The notes: generated by a model not told the origin, from the letters alone. A stretch of DNA of 64,000 bases from Sipunculus nudus (GCA_026874595.1 CM049318.1:42762456-42826455), one strand, 5' to 3'; positions 1-11,649 are shown, counted from the stretch's first letter. Translations and numbers: made by a program.

Positions 1-561
1 AACTATGGCTCATTTTCTGCCTCTTTGTCATTACCTATTTTACTTTCTATCTCAACGTCATTTCCGGCAGGCGCGCGACCTAAGGTCGTCTTGTTTTTAT
101 TTCGACTCTTTTCAGGGCAACCGATTATCTCACCATTAATAATCAGTAGTCGTATCGACTCTTGTCAAAGCTATGCATCATCATATCTTTCCTTTTGCAT
201 CGAAAGGTATATCTGGGATATATAACACGCCAACACCTGTATCCATCCATGTGTAAGAATCACATATGGATGTGCAATTTAATCGTGTAAAAACATGGCA
301 TTTCCACCTGTCAGAGCTGTCATTCTTTATATAATGAGGCAAACACTGGTATAAAAATGCATTGTATGATACAAAAAGGTGTACTGCAGAGATGTTACTT
401 TGCTTAAATATGTTACAAAGGCACATACTGTTTAAAATAATATGCGGACAAATATTGTTATACGCCTGTCTATAACAGAACGTAAACCATATACCTATGG
501 GTCGTCAGTCCGTCTATCCGTCCATTAACTCTTAGTGTCGCCGCGATAACTTTGGTTTGAG
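1..561. other. Non-coding, nothing recognised
   Basis: AT-rich sequence with only short chance open frames on both strands, none with a recognisable motif. It leads into the 53-bp tandem array without a visible boundary element. Confidence 0.5.
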
Positions 562-1182
562 GGAATTAACGTTATGTTGTCTGTACAGTCATAGGTTTAT
601 ATTTGATCAGCCTATAATTGAACGTTATCCTGTCTGTACAGTCATAGGTTTATATTTGATCAGTCTATAATTGAACGTTATCCTGTCTGTACAGTGACAG
701 ATTTATATTTGATCAGTCTATAATTGAACGTTATCCTGTCTGTAAAGTCATAGATTTATATTTGATCAGTCTGTAATTGAACGTTATCTTGTCTGTAGAG
801 TCATAGATTTATATTTGATCAGTCTATAATTGAACGTTATCTTGTCTGTACAGTCAGTGATTTATATTTGATCAGTCTATAATTGAACGTTGTCTGTAGA
901 ATCATAGATTTATATTTGATCAGTCAATTATTGAACGTTATCCTGTCTGTACAGTCATAGGTATATATTTGATCAGTCTATAGTTGATCATTATGTTGTA
1001 TGTACAGTCATAGGTTTATATTTGATCCGCCTATAATTGAACGTTATCCTGTCTGTACAGTGACAGATTTATATTCGATCAGTCTATAATTGAACGTTAT
1101 CGTGTCTGTAAAGTCATAGATTTATATTTGATCAGTCTATAATTGAACGTTATCCTGTCTGTACAGTCATAGGTTTATATTT
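562..1182. repeat. 53-bp tandem repeat array (about 11-12 copies)
   Basis: A unit containing 'ttgaacgttatcctgtctg' and 'tttatatttgatcagtc' recurs with exact 53-base spacing (for example at 620, 673, 726 and 779). One unit near 885 is shortened by about 4 bases. Copies differ by scattered substitutions. The array is interrupted at 1183 by the first base of an LTR that begins inside a repeat unit, so the array predates the retrotransposon insertion. Confidence 0.95.
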
Positions 1183-1997
1183 TGTTACAGGTGCTCTTTT
1201 TATTGTGTGACACTGGCGTAACTCGTGTTGTGACACCCTCGCCGGACCGTTTGTTACATTCTCAGTTTAATCCGTACTGGTTGTCACGTAGCCTTGGGCT
1301 TTCTCGCCTGGCCGAGGTCACGTGTGGACCCTGGTTTGTAGAGGCACGGCGACGTTTTTCTAGATGATTCCTGTAACGCGTGTTTACCGTGTATTGTGTT
1401 AGATTCTTCGAATGTTCGAGAAATAGAAGCTTCTCGGCTTGAGGTGAAAAGGTATATAAAGGGGCTGTGTTTTAGAAGAGAGAGAGAGAGAGAGCAGAGA
1501 AGATTCCAGCGGACGCAGAAGCGTGTGTGTCAGTTTCTGGGACCTTATCCGATGAGTGCGGCAATTATAGATTTTCTTCAGACTTTCTCCTGGATTTTGT
1601 GACAAGTCTTGTTTGGACTTCAGTTTACCTTCTGGATTGTTACAAGAGCTTTACACTGGACTGTCATTCTCCGAGAGTATACATTTAAAGAACTTATCGT
1701 TGTTACGGTGGTGGTATCCAGGTACTGTGCACATTGTTTATTTTACTGTGTGATTGCATTGATTTGTTGTTATACCGCTGTTGATACTGTTTAATTGTAT
1801 TGGTTTAGTGTATTGTAATGTTAGGGTTGTTTTAAGAATAATGAATAGTTATTTGTTAAAAAAAGAAACTGACTTCTTTATTCTCTCCAATAGACATTTC
1901 ACGCTGCCTAGTGTTACAGATTCTGATTTTTTTATCTCCTTGACAAAATTTGTTTTCATCACGCATACGTGATCTGTTTATATTAGATTCCGTAACA
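1183..1997 (+). repeat. 5' LTR (815 bp) of the Gmr1-like element
   Basis: Begins TGTTAC and ends GTAACA, perfect 6-base inverted termini with TG...CA ends. It matches the solo LTRs at 15280-16075 and 26995-27806 over most of its length, including the 'cacgcatacgtgatctg' block close to the 3' end. Immediately downstream lies a primer binding site, as expected for a 5' LTR. It is clearly more diverged from the two solo LTRs than they are from each other. Confidence 0.93.
1453..1460 (+). promoter_or_regulatory. LTR TATA box
   Basis: TATATAAA followed by 'ggggctgt', conserved at the same place in all three LTRs (1453, 15545, 27272). It is followed about 30-50 bases downstream by a GA-rich tract and 'gcagagaagattc', the likely start-site region. 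Conservation between diverged copies supports a real core promoter. Confidence 0.75.
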
Positions 1998-2003
1998 TAA
2001 ATT

Positions 2004-2021
2004 TGGGGGCTCGTCCGGGAT
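2004..2021 (+). other. Primer binding site, tRNA-Pro type
   Basis: The 18 bases tgggggctcgtccgggat lie 6 bases after the LTR end. They match the tRNA-Pro-complementary primer site familiar from murine-leukaemia-type retroviruses. The match over all 18 positions and its correct place after the LTR make this a confident call; the tRNA identity is established knowledge of that motif. Confidence 0.92.
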
Positions 2022-2163
2022 GCTTAATAGTTTTGACAATTTATTAGGCCTTGACCTTGACATTGTTTTATCATACCTTGTTTACAAGATTACATATTGT
2101 TTACAGTACATTGTTCACAGGATTTATCTCAGTGGTTTTTTGTTATTGTTTTAACATCTTAAC

Positions 2164-3367
2164 ATGGCAGATTTTAAACCTGAGACATTTACTGACGTTT
2201 TCGACCCTGATCAACTTGAACAGTTGACAAAAGAACACTTGTTGCGTTTGGGACAACACTTAGGGCTAAGTGTGAAAAAAGCTTTGAGGAAGCCTGATAT
2301 CATTGCTCAAATCATGCAAGATCTAGTTAGCAACGGTTTAATTAAAAAGAGTGAAGTTGAAACATAAAAAATGACAGCCTTGCTATGCAATTAGAATTAA
2401 AAAAGTTGGAAATGCAACATGAGCTAGCATTAAAAGAGAGGGAAGAAAGGTTAGAAAGAGAAAGTTTGAAAAAGAAAAAGAAATTGAGTTAAAACGACTG
2501 GAATTAGAAAGACTTAAACTAGAACATAGTCTACGTACTGCCCCAATTCACAGTTTTGATATTACTAAACACATTAGACTTGTCCCACCTTTTCAAGAAG
2601 AAGAGGTTGATAAATATTTCTTACACTTTGAGAAGGTAGCTGAAAATTTAAAATGGCCTAAGGAAAATTGGACTATGCTGTTACAAAGTGTTTGATTGGC
2701 AAGGCCAGAGAAATTTATACAGAGCTTTCAGTAGAAGCTGCTGCTGACTATGACCTGGTAAAACGGTTAATCCTAAAAGGTTATGAGTTAGTTCCAGAGG
2801 CTTAACGCCAGAAATTCAGAAATTGGAAAAAGCGCAAAAATCAGACCTACGTTGAATTTGCTAGGAGTAAGAGCAGTTGTTCGATCGCTGGTGTAGTTCT
2901 AAAAATGTAATGAAAGATTATGACAATTTGCGCCAGTTGATTTTACTTGAAGAATTTAAGCGCTGCATTAACGCAGCTGTTAAAACTTTTCTTGACATTG
3001 CTGCTCAATTAGCTGATGATTATTCATTAACACATAAAATGTCTTTTACAAGCAAATCAAACCAGTCATTCACAAACAAGCATGTAAATCAGTATGGTCA
3101 AAAGAAGTTTAAAGCGCAGTCACCCAGTACTAGTAGTCCTGATAGTTCAGCAAAGTCCATTGCTACACCTCAATCCACGTACCCTGTGTCCAAGTCCAAC
3201 AAACACCAGTCATTTTCAAAGAAAATCTGTAATTACTGCAAGAAGGAAGGTCATCTAATATCTGACTGCTGGAAACTTGCGAATAAACTAAATAGCAAAC
3301 CTTCTGGTTTTGTTTCAAATTCTATGCATAGCATAGTACAAGAGGCAGGCTCTTTTTCATGTAAATA
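2164..3367 (+). pseudogene. gag relic with SCAN-like region and CCHC zinc knuckle
   Basis: The ATG at 2164 opens a 67-codon frame that ends at a stop; homologous reading continues in other frames, so the gene is broken several times. After a charged coiled-coil-like stretch, the region about 2555-2830 encodes a SCAN-like gag core (VPPFQEEEVDKYF..., then a YELVPEA motif). A final open stretch (2877-3367) ends with a zinc knuckle at 3228-3272 of pattern C-x2-C-x4-H-x4-C, which binds nucleic acid in gag proteins. SCAN domains are known to derive from Gmr1-like gag, so the fold agrees with the pol order of this element. Confidence 0.8.
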
Positions 3368-3399
3368 AGGGGTCAACTCCTTTATTGACTCTAATAAAG

Positions 3400-3924
3400 A
3401 GTTTGATGCTACGGAGGCCCAAGTCCCTTCTGAATCCAAAGAAGAATCCGTAGCTTGCGGGGTAAAAACCTAAGTTGATTCCTGCGAGCAATTTAATAAG
3501 GCTAGGTCCTTTCAAGACATCTGCGAGGAGTATTCTCTAAATAAGGCTAAGTCCTTTTATTACTCTTGCGAGAGTATTTCAAATGAGGCCAGGTCCTCTT
3601 ATGACAAACGGAAGTTTGTTTCTGCTGAGGAAAATTCCTCTGTTGACTCTTATGAGGAGTTTGATGATAAAAAGGATGTAGATTCCTTAAATGACTCTGA
3701 AAAAGACTTTATGACTGACACTGTCAATGTCAGTTCTTTGTTTGATGAAGCTGAGGTAGTAGATTCCTCTCTTGACTCTGAAATGGAGTTATATGAGCCA
3801 TTCATACATAAGGTAGTAGATTCCTCTCTTGACTCTGAAATGGAGTTATTTGAGCCATTCATACATTATGGTTTTTATCACTTTCAAGTGATTTTTTTTT
3901 CAGATTCTACCCCTATTTGAATTT
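3400..3924 (+). pseudogene. Acidic Ser/Asp/Glu-rich linker between gag and protease
   Basis: Reading frames here encode a low-complexity chain rich in D, E, S and short 'SFxxSCEE'-like repeats, with stops at several points. A 57-bp unit (19 codons, containing SSLDSEMEL) is duplicated head to tail at 3756-3812 and 3813-3869. The same linker is present, shorter, in both downstream relics (49384-49800 and 59290-59710). No known catalytic motif; probably a spacer of the gag-pol polyprotein. Confidence 0.55.
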
Positions 3925-4175
3925 TGAGGGACACTGGTTCAGGCCAGACTCTCATGTTAGCAACACTTTGCCATTTTCTAATAGGTCTTTTACTGGTGCA
4001 CATGCACTTGTTAATGGTGTGTTTTCAGACAGGCACATTTCAGTTCCGCTTCACACTATCCATTTAAATCAGATTTATTAGATTTATCCGATTTAATCAG
4101 AATATTACTGTGGACATAAGAACTACTTTACCCTTTATGGGAATTCAGTTGCTACTAGGCAATGATGTTGCAGAT
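3925..4175 (+). pseudogene. Retroviral-type aspartic protease relic
   Basis: The sequence ILRDTGSGQTLM at about 3925-3960 carries the D-T-G active-site triad of retropepsins. The C-terminal flap end GIQLLLGNDVA (about 4140-4175) matches the usual 'LLGxDLA' element. Between them lie a frame change and a short insertion rich in TTTA/GATT. The enzyme would cleave the polyprotein; this copy is broken. Confidence 0.75.
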
Positions 4176-5604
4176 GACAAAGTACAGCCTGTACCAATAG
4201 TGACAGAAAAGTCGTCACTTGATCAGGACACTGATCCGGAAAGTCAGGAAATTCCTGGTTTGTATCCTTCATGTGCTGTAAGTCGATCTATGGCCAAGAA
4301 AAACACACATGAAAATAATGGTCCAGATAATAACACTCTGGGAGTCCCTAGTGACTCGTCTAATGACTCGGCCGTACAGGATGCAGCATTTTCAAGGTCA
4401 GAACTTATCGCGGAACAGAATAAGGACCCTGTTATTTCATGTTTGTTTCCCAGGGCAGTTTCTAAAGATGAACTGTCACAGAACCCAATTTGTTTCAATG
4501 TTAAAAATGGAGTGCTTATGCGTAAATGGCGACCACCTGATGTATGCGTTGATGATGAGTGGGCCATCAAACATCAAATAGAAATGCCCAAAAGCTTTCG
4601 CAGTGAAGTTCTGAGCATGGCACATGAGGCTCCTTTTTCTGGCCATTTAGGTATAAATAAAACTTATCAGAAAGTTAGTACACACTTCTATTGGTCCAAC
4701 CTCAAGAAAGATGTTGTACAATATTGTAAATCATGCCATACATGCCAGATGGTAGGCAAGCCCAATCAGAATCCTCCTAAGGCCCCACTTAGGCCTATTC
4801 CTGCTTTCGAGGAACCATGCAGTAGGATTATTGTTGATTGTGTTGGACCACTGCCCAAAACAAAATCTGGACATGAATACTTGCTGACAATTATGTGCGC
4901 ATCTACCAGGTTCCCTGAGGCAATACCATTGCGAAAAATTAATGCCAAAAGTGTTGTCAAAGCTCTGACAAAGTTTTTACAACTTTTGGATTGCCAAAAT
5001 CCGTCCAGTCTGACCAAGGGTCTAATTTTATGTCTGGCTCATTCCAAAAAGATATGCTTGAGCTAGGTATAAAACAGTACAGCTCTTCGCCATACCATCC
5101 TGAAAGTCAGGGCGCACTCGAGCGTTTTCATCAGACATTAAAAAACATGATCAGAACTCATTGCTATGACACACAGAAAGACTGGAATGAAGGAATCTAC
5201 CTATTGCTGTTTGCTGTCAGAGAATCCTTTCAAAAGTCCTTGGGTTTCAGTCCCTTTGAACTAGTTTTTGGACACTCCGTTCGCGGTCCATTAAAACTGC
5301 TAAAAGAAAAAATCTTGTGTGAAAATCCTGATTCTCTTAGTTAACTGTAGTATGTCTCAGACTTTCGCACTAAACTACATAATACTTTGCTGCACAAAGT
5401 GAAATGAAAACAAAGTATGACAAGCACAGTGTAAGTAGAACGTTTGAGCCTGGTGAAAAGGTCCTTGCCTTACTTCCCATCCCTGGCAGACCTCTGCAAA
5501 CTAGGTATTTTGGTCCTTACATTGTTGACAAGAAAGTCAGTGATTTAAATTACATACTGTTGACACCAGATAGGCGTAAAAAGAAAAAAACTGTGCCATG
5601 TTAA
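4110..5604 (+). pseudogene. Integrase relic (HHCC, DD35E core, GPY/F domain)
   Basis: Three open segments (4110-5066, 4991-5344, 5404-5604) in different frames cover a whole integrase. The zinc-binding HHCC module spans about 4623-4745 (histidines near 4623 and 4644, cysteines near 4734 and 4743). The catalytic core has the first Asp in IIVDCVGPL (about 4834), the second in QSDQGSNF (about 5006), and Glu in GALERF 35 residues later: a correct D,D-35-E arrangement. The C-terminal part has RYFGPYIV, the GPY/F domain of Ty3/gypsy integrases. A frameshift near 4990 and a stop near 5342 disable it. It lies upstream of reverse transcriptase, which defines the element type. Confidence 0.88.
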
Positions 5605-5670
5605 CATGTTGAAACTATATTATGACAGAAAAAACACATCAGATGTTGTACATAATGTTACTGCTGTAAA

Positions 5671-6546
5671 TTGTGTAAACATGACCCTGACCCAGTTAAA
5701 GTAGATACTGATTGTAAGTGTGATGTAGACATTCAGTGTGGTACAGTACCATTAAAAAACTCAGACGTGCTTAACAACCTGGATGCCAAACTGTCACACC
5801 TTACCGCACAACAACAACAAGACCTCAAGAACCTACTGCGGAATTATGAGCATTTGTTTAGTGACATTCCAACGCGAACTAACATATTGTGCCATGACGT
5901 CGATGTTGGCGAAGCAAGCGCAGTCAAGCAACATCCTTATAGACTGAATCCAGAAAAGCAAAAGTATCTACAGGATGAGATTCAATATTTGCTGGACAAT
6001 GATTTTATTGAACCTAGTAACAGTAACTGGAGTTCACCATGTATTCTTGTGCCAAAACCTGATGGAAGTTACCGTATGTGCACAGATTATCAAAAACTGA
6101 ACTCTGTCACCAAGGCTGACACGTTCCTGATTCCGAGGATCGATGATTGTATTGATAGAGTCGGTAGCTCCAGATATGTCTCCAAGTTTGACTTGCTAAA
6201 AGGATTCAGGCAAGTTCCGCTGACAGAACGAGCGAAAGAAGTGTCCACATTTGTGACGCCGCAAGGACTGTACCAGTATAAATTATGCCGTTTGGCATGA
6301 AGAACTCGCCAGACACGTTCCAGCGCCTCATCCATATGGTTGTCAAGGACATTCAGGGCGGCGACACATTTGATGACCTCATCGTGTACAGCGACACCTG
6401 GGAGAAACATCTGCAAATTCTTCGCGACCTCTTCGAAAGACTCAGTGAAGCACGTCTGACCATCAACTTAGTAAAATCTGAGTTTTGTCATGCACAAGTA
6501 ACATTTTTTTAGGTCATACTGTAGGGCAGGGTCAGGTAAAACCTGA
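5671..6546 (+). pseudogene. Reverse transcriptase relic, truncated
   Basis: Open segments 5671-6300 and 6285-6512 encode the Ty3/gypsy RT fingers and palm: the entry motif with HPYRLNPEK, then SPCILVPKPDGSYRMC, the first catalytic Asp block KFDLLKGFRQVPL, and MPFGMKNSPDTFQR. The YxDD box is altered: the sequence reads TFDDLIVYSD, seemingly one residue short and without the tyrosine. A frame change lies at about 6290 and a stop at 6510. Reading resumes as GHTVGQGQVKP and then stops at the start of the 72-bp array. No thumb/RNase H region is found downstream. Confidence 0.88.
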
Positions 6547-6547
6547 A

Positions 6548-7146
6548 TAAGCCAACCTAGACATAAACCCACCCGACAACGCCAACCTGACAAACCCAAT
6601 GGACAAAGACAGCTGAGAACAAGCCAATCCAGACATAAACCCACCCCACAACCCAATCCTGACAAACCCAATGGACAAAGACAGCCGAGAACAAGCCAAT
6701 CAAGACATAAACCCACCCGAAAACGCCAACCTGACAAACCAATGGACAAAGACAGCCGAGAACAAGCCAACCTAGACATAAACCCGCTCGACAACGCCAA
6801 CCTGACAAATCCAGGGGAAAAAGACAGCCGAGAACAAGCCAATCCAGACATAAACCCACCTGACAACGCCAACCTAACAAACCCATTGAACAAAAACAGC
6901 CGAGAACAAGCCAACCTAGACATAAACCCACCCGACAACGCCAACCTGACAAATCCAAGGGACAAAGACAGCCGAGAACAAGCCAACCTAGACATAAACC
7001 CACCCGACAACGCCAACCTGGCAAACCCAATGGACAAAGACAGCCGAGAACAAGCCAATCCAGACATAAACCCACCCGACAACGCCAACTCTTACAAACC
7101 CAGTGGACAAATACAGCCAAATACAGCCAAATACAAGCCAGCCTAG
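6548..7146. repeat. 72-bp tandem repeat array (about 8 copies)
   Basis: The marker 'gacataaaccc' occurs at 6560, 6632, 6704, 6775, 6847, 6919, 6991 and 7063, a 72-base period with one 71-base unit. Because 72 is divisible by 3 and the unit has few stops, open frames appear on both strands (up to 134 codons plus, about 200 minus), but they are repeat artefacts. The array starts where the retrotransposon RT ends. Confidence 0.95.
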
Positions 7147-8279
7147 ACAAGTTGAACCGAGATATAAGGTCTTCTGTACCAGTAATTTAAGTCCCCTGTG
7201 TCTTCGTCTTGGACGTAATCAGGTAGCAAAGATGAAGATTTGATATTCATTTGTTGGTCTACCACAATCTCCCAATCTGCAGGGACTGCCGGTGACCTTG
7301 ATGTTCACTTTGGGTGTTCTTATAGAACCAGCATAATTTTCTTCTTGTTATCGGAAATCACTGGTGCACTGCAGCCAGCTTACGTATTGAAGACGTTCCT
7401 GTGTCTCGTTTTTAAAGTGCTACAGAATGTGTAATTCCAAAAGCACCAGAAGTAACAATTACTAACATTTTGTGAATGAATTAAATATCTTTTTTTTTTG
7501 TAAGAAAATGAGATAAAGGCATGCATTATTGAAGCAGAGAATTCCCCCGTTACCCGCTCAGGATGCTGCAGGGAAGATCATGTTTCATCATTCGTGCTTG
7601 ACAGGCTATTCTATTCAAAGTGTTGTAGGTTATTATGATGTGGCAACTGGGACCAAACCATGCTTCTCAAACAATGACTTTCTTACGGTTGTCTCACAAA
7701 AGGGTAACACTCAAGGCCATTGTGTGCAAGATACTTGTGTAAAAGAATTTTTGGTGTACTTGGGAGACGTGAACCAATACAAACATTTGATTGCGTTAGG
7801 AATACTGAAATACAAGATGTCTTTATATTTCTTTGTATTTGATGGCGTATACGCTATACCTGTGTGAAAGCAAAGGATTTTTTAGAACTCTGTCAGGGAG
7901 TAAAATATCATTTGCTTGAAGAAAGAGGAAATTACATAGAGTGAGAAAGGAACTTTAAAACCTAAAAAGGAAATATATCATATATCTATTGTATTTTTTT
8001 CAGAAATTAAAATGTTAAACGAGAGCAGACCTTTTGAATATACAAGGACACAAAATTAGCATCGGGTGGCTGTCATTTCACCAAAAGTAACAACATTTAA
8101 AGTCAGCTTTAAAGATTCCCGATACTTTCGGTTTGTTAGTAAGTAAACTACCACAGTTTTATTTTAACTTGTCTCTGTTAACGTTCCTCGGTCAATGCCT
8201 ATCATCCGTTTGATCGACATTTTATTATTTGTGAATACATACTGTGTAAATACATAATAGTTCAAACAGAATCACATTG
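7147..8279. other. Non-coding or unrecognised; one weak open frame
   Basis: An open frame from about 7529 to 7867 on the plus strand (112 codons, starting TTG, not ATG) has fairly balanced composition with four cysteines but no domain I recognise. The preceding 'tttttttttgtaag' tract offers no convincing acceptor. The rest is AT-rich without features. Confidence 0.3.
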
Positions 8280-8328
8280 TCCCCCCCCCCCCTCCCCCCC
8301 CCCCCCCCCCCCCCACCACCCCGCCCGG
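8280..8328. repeat. Poly-C tract
   Basis: About 34 nearly uninterrupted C residues followed by 'accaccccgcccggg'. The minus strand would be a G-rich quadruplex-forming run. Length in the assembly is unreliable. Confidence 0.9.
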
Positions 8329-8833
8329 GCCAAATTTACAAATATACAAGAGAACGCATGGTAAATCATAAAAGTGAATGTTGATAATCTGACAGAAGGC
8401 AAAGCTTAGTCATTGGGAAATATTAAAGCAAGCCCTCCTCTGGCAAGTCGCTCAACACATGACGATGTAAGAAAAGCGCCCCTAATACGCCACAGTGGCC
8501 TGCACTTTGCTTGAGATATCGCCATTTTAGAAGGATAAAGAACCATGTCGACAAACTGGGCTTTTGCAAGAAGAGAAGCCTGAAAATCCAGAGAGATCAT
8601 ACTAATATAATGAAGGCATAATACATATGCCTGATAATACAGATGGAGTTTGTACGTGCACGACGTCTGTGAGGATATTCTAAAATAATTAAATTAAACA
8701 CACTTTATTGCGATCTCAGAGGGTTTACTATTTAAATTTCCTTTCTTCAGTAGTAGGTAACAAAAAAGTGGTATTTGGCTCATTTGTTATTTTTTTTCCA
8801 GATGATCATTTTAATGTTTTTATTCTCATTTTT

Positions 8834-10205
8834 AGCTCAGCTGACTGTAAGTCATCTGAGCTTTAGCAATCACTCTTTGTCCGTCGTCCGTCCGGCCGTC
8901 TGTCCGTTAACAGGGCACAAATCGTAACCGCTGGACCTGTAATCTTCTTACTTTACATCCAGAAAGGTCCATGAAAAATCTCCTTGGAAACCTGGAATTA
9001 AGTCTCTGTTACCCATATTCTTCGAGCTATGGGGCTCCAAAGTACCCCCCACATTAAGGAAATTTGATACAAAAACTCAAGTATCTGAACAACTAATGCA
9101 TTGATCACCATGATTCTTGGAATGGATATTGTGGCTCTGAAGTATCCCCCAGAATAATGGAAAATTTGATACAAAAGCTCAAGTATCTAAACAACTAATC
9201 CATTGATCACCATGAATCTTTGCATGGATTTTGATCATGGAGTACGTGTTTCATCAGTTTCTGCAGACTGGTGGCGCCACCTGTATTTTTTCGATATTTT
9301 ACAATTTTCTTTCTCTATTTTTGATACCTTAAAAGATGCGGTCATCTGATAACAGGGCACAAATCGTAACCAATGGACATAGAATCTTCTATCTTGACAT
9401 GCGGGAGGCCCATGAAAAGTCTCCTTGGAAACCTTGAATTAGGTCTCTGTCACCCAGATTCTTCAAGCTATGGGGCTCTGAAGTACCCCCCAGAATAATG
9501 GAAATTTGATACAAAAACTCAAGTATCTGAACAACAAATGCATTGGTCATCATGATTCTTTGCACGGATATTGGTCATGGAATGTTTCATCAGTTTCTGC
9601 AGACTGGTGGCGCCACGTGTTTTTTTTTTTTATTTTTTTTTACGATTTTTTCCCTGTTTTTGAGACCTTTAAAGATGTGGTCATCCTTTAACAGTGCACA
9701 AATTGTAACCATTGGTCCTAGATTCTTCTTACTTGACATCCAGGGAGGTCCATAAAAATTCTTCTTGGAAACCTGAAATTAGGTCTCTGTTAACCATATT
9801 CTCCAAGCTATGAGGTTTATAAGCACCCCAAGAATAATTGAAAATTTGATACCAAAGCAGGGCACAAATCATAACCATTTGACCTTAATCTTCTTACTTG
9901 ACATCCTGAGAGTTCCTCAAAAGTTCTCCTCATAAACTTGAACTGAGGTCAAGGTGACCTATATTATCTGCGTTACAGGCCATGTTTGAGTACCCCAGAA
10001 ATAATGCAAAATACACACAAATTGCCAGATTCCTCAGGAGCAGCTGGACGGATTGTCATCAAATTTGATGTGCTTATGGGTGTTGATGAACTCAGCTTGA
10101 ACTTTGATGCCACCTACATTATCTTAATTTGCTGTGCAAGGACATATTGTCAACATGCCAGTCGGCTGAGCGTCATGACCCATGGGTCACTTGTTCTTTA
10201 TATAA
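8834..10205 (+). repeat. Dispersed bivalve-type repeat, plus orientation, with internal subrepeats
   Basis: It starts 'agctcagctgactgtaag', contains a run of cgtccgtccg-type sequence at about 8880-8910, and has diverged subunits beginning 'gggcacaaatcgtaacc' (8928, 9354, 9694, 9860). It ends near 'cccatgggtcacttgttc'. The same family lies in reverse orientation at 34256-35252 and 42390-43372. It includes two GGTGGCGCCAC palindromes (9270, 9606). No coding capacity is visible; probably a non-autonomous element, class unknown. Confidence 0.75.
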
Positions 10206-11640
10206 ATTATGCTTGCTTACTGGAAAGTAACTGAGTAAATTCTTAAATGAATACCTTGTCTTGGTGATCAAATGTTACCGACACTGTATGCTTTAAATCG
10301 TGCTTTAATTTTGTTAAAATGTATAAGGAAATTGTGTGTTTCAAACTGGGCCGGCCCAGATTACAATTTTGATCTTGACCTGTCCAGAGAATTCAGTCGT
10401 AATCAGAGATATGTACTTACCTTGAAGTCTATCATAATCTTTTCCAGATGTACCGGTAATGAAACCATAAACACTTGCAACAAAAGCAAGAATATTGACA
10501 AGAAGTTTATATTATATGGAAAGCTGTACCAAAAAGTTAAAATAGTTAAAAGATAAATGCTTAATAATATCACAAATAACATCATAATTGTGTTATTTAT
10601 TTATCCATTCTTTAAGCTCAGAATGTTACAACCACTAAAATCTATAAATAAACAAACAATCTGAAAACAAACACTTTACAATATCAGAAGATCGATTGTT
10701 AACACTTTAGGAAAAAATAAAAATATTATGCAGGAAAATATAGACTATAGATAGAGTATAGATTTATACAAAAAGCATTGAAAGCAAGAATTTTCTTCAT
10801 TATATTAGCTCAGCAATCACAAGCCAAGTAATGTGAAGGGTAAAAAGCTGGATTAAAAGTCTGATTTCACTGATAATGCCAGTCTCATCCAACTTCACAC
10901 GTTTGTCTTTCTGATCTTTTGGATCTGTTATACCTGTACGTTTTATCAGTCCCTGGGGAATATATATGCACAATAGGTGCTTGAGGTCATTCATATTCAC
11001 AGTCATGGTCCAATATGTTTTGTCCTCTGACCCGTATCTTTGATTATACCGGCTTACAGAACAAAAACCTGATTTTCTTCCCAGCTATATGATAGAAAGT
11101 AATAGAAAATATGCCGACATTAACACTGACATGGTGTATTTACGTATCTTTCAGGTTGTGTAAAGGTGTCATGCACTTATATATGGAAATTTTGGCGTTC
11201 TCCAAAAATTGATTTATTAAATAGTGACTTAAAGAAAAAATATTACTTTTTCTGATTTTTAATCAGATATTTATGTTCCAGAAAATCTGTTCGAAATACA
11301 TAAATTGAAGCAAAATATTAAAAAAGCTTTTCAGAGCATATCAAATGTTTACACCTCTGTGTGTTGAAAATGGGAAGTCTGAACCCACAATAGCTGAAAA
11401 TTGTTATTTTAAAATACCTGAAGGGCTGGCTGAGATTGGTATTGTAATCTGGAACGTTTTAATCTGGGATGTCCCAGGCTTAAATTTAAAACTGGGCCTC
11501 GGTGCCAAACAGGATATATATACTAACAGAATCTGTCCAAGCGGGCTGGCTAAATCGTGAATACGGGTAGTCGACAAGCGACTACGTGTATCCGCCCGAA
11601 TCAGAGTAGGACGGGTGAAGCGAGGCAAGGATTGAGTGGC
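10206..11640. other. Mostly non-coding; possible minus-strand exon at 10425-10524
   Basis: On the minus strand the stretch 10524 to 10425 is preceded by a T-rich tract ending 'ttttggtacag' and ends 'cttcaag' followed by 'gtaagt', good acceptor and donor consensus. One frame across it is open and encodes a hydrophobic segment. I do not recognise the product. A 68-codon minus frame at 10800-11006 is also unrecognised. The rest is AT-rich. Confidence 0.25.
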
Positions 11641-11649
11641 AAGGGGAAA

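Larger units (their letters stand above)
1183..6546 (+). mobile_element. Decayed Gmr1-like Ty3/gypsy LTR retrotransposon, 3' truncated
   Basis: Order along the DNA: LTR (1183-1997), primer binding site (2004-2021), gag (2164-3367), acidic linker, aspartic protease with DTGSG motif (about 3925-4170), integrase (about 4480-5600), reverse transcriptase (about 5800-6546). RNase H and the 3' LTR are missing, and the sequence runs directly into a 72-bp minisatellite at about 6548. Integrase lying upstream of reverse transcriptase is the reverse of ordinary Ty3/gypsy order and is the hallmark of Gmr1-like elements; the SCAN-like gag fits the same group. Several frameshifts and stops break every domain, so the copy is inactive. 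Family knowledge: Gmr1-type elements are known from deuterostomes and other animals. That this one is molluscan is inference. Confidence 0.85.

Noticed and set aside
562-1182. Possible CRISPR array
   Set aside because: Units are contiguous 53-bp direct repeats without unique spacers, in animal DNA.
6468-7150. Frames of 134 to 206 codons on both strands
   Set aside because: The 72-bp unit is divisible by three and stop-poor on both strands; no start context or family.
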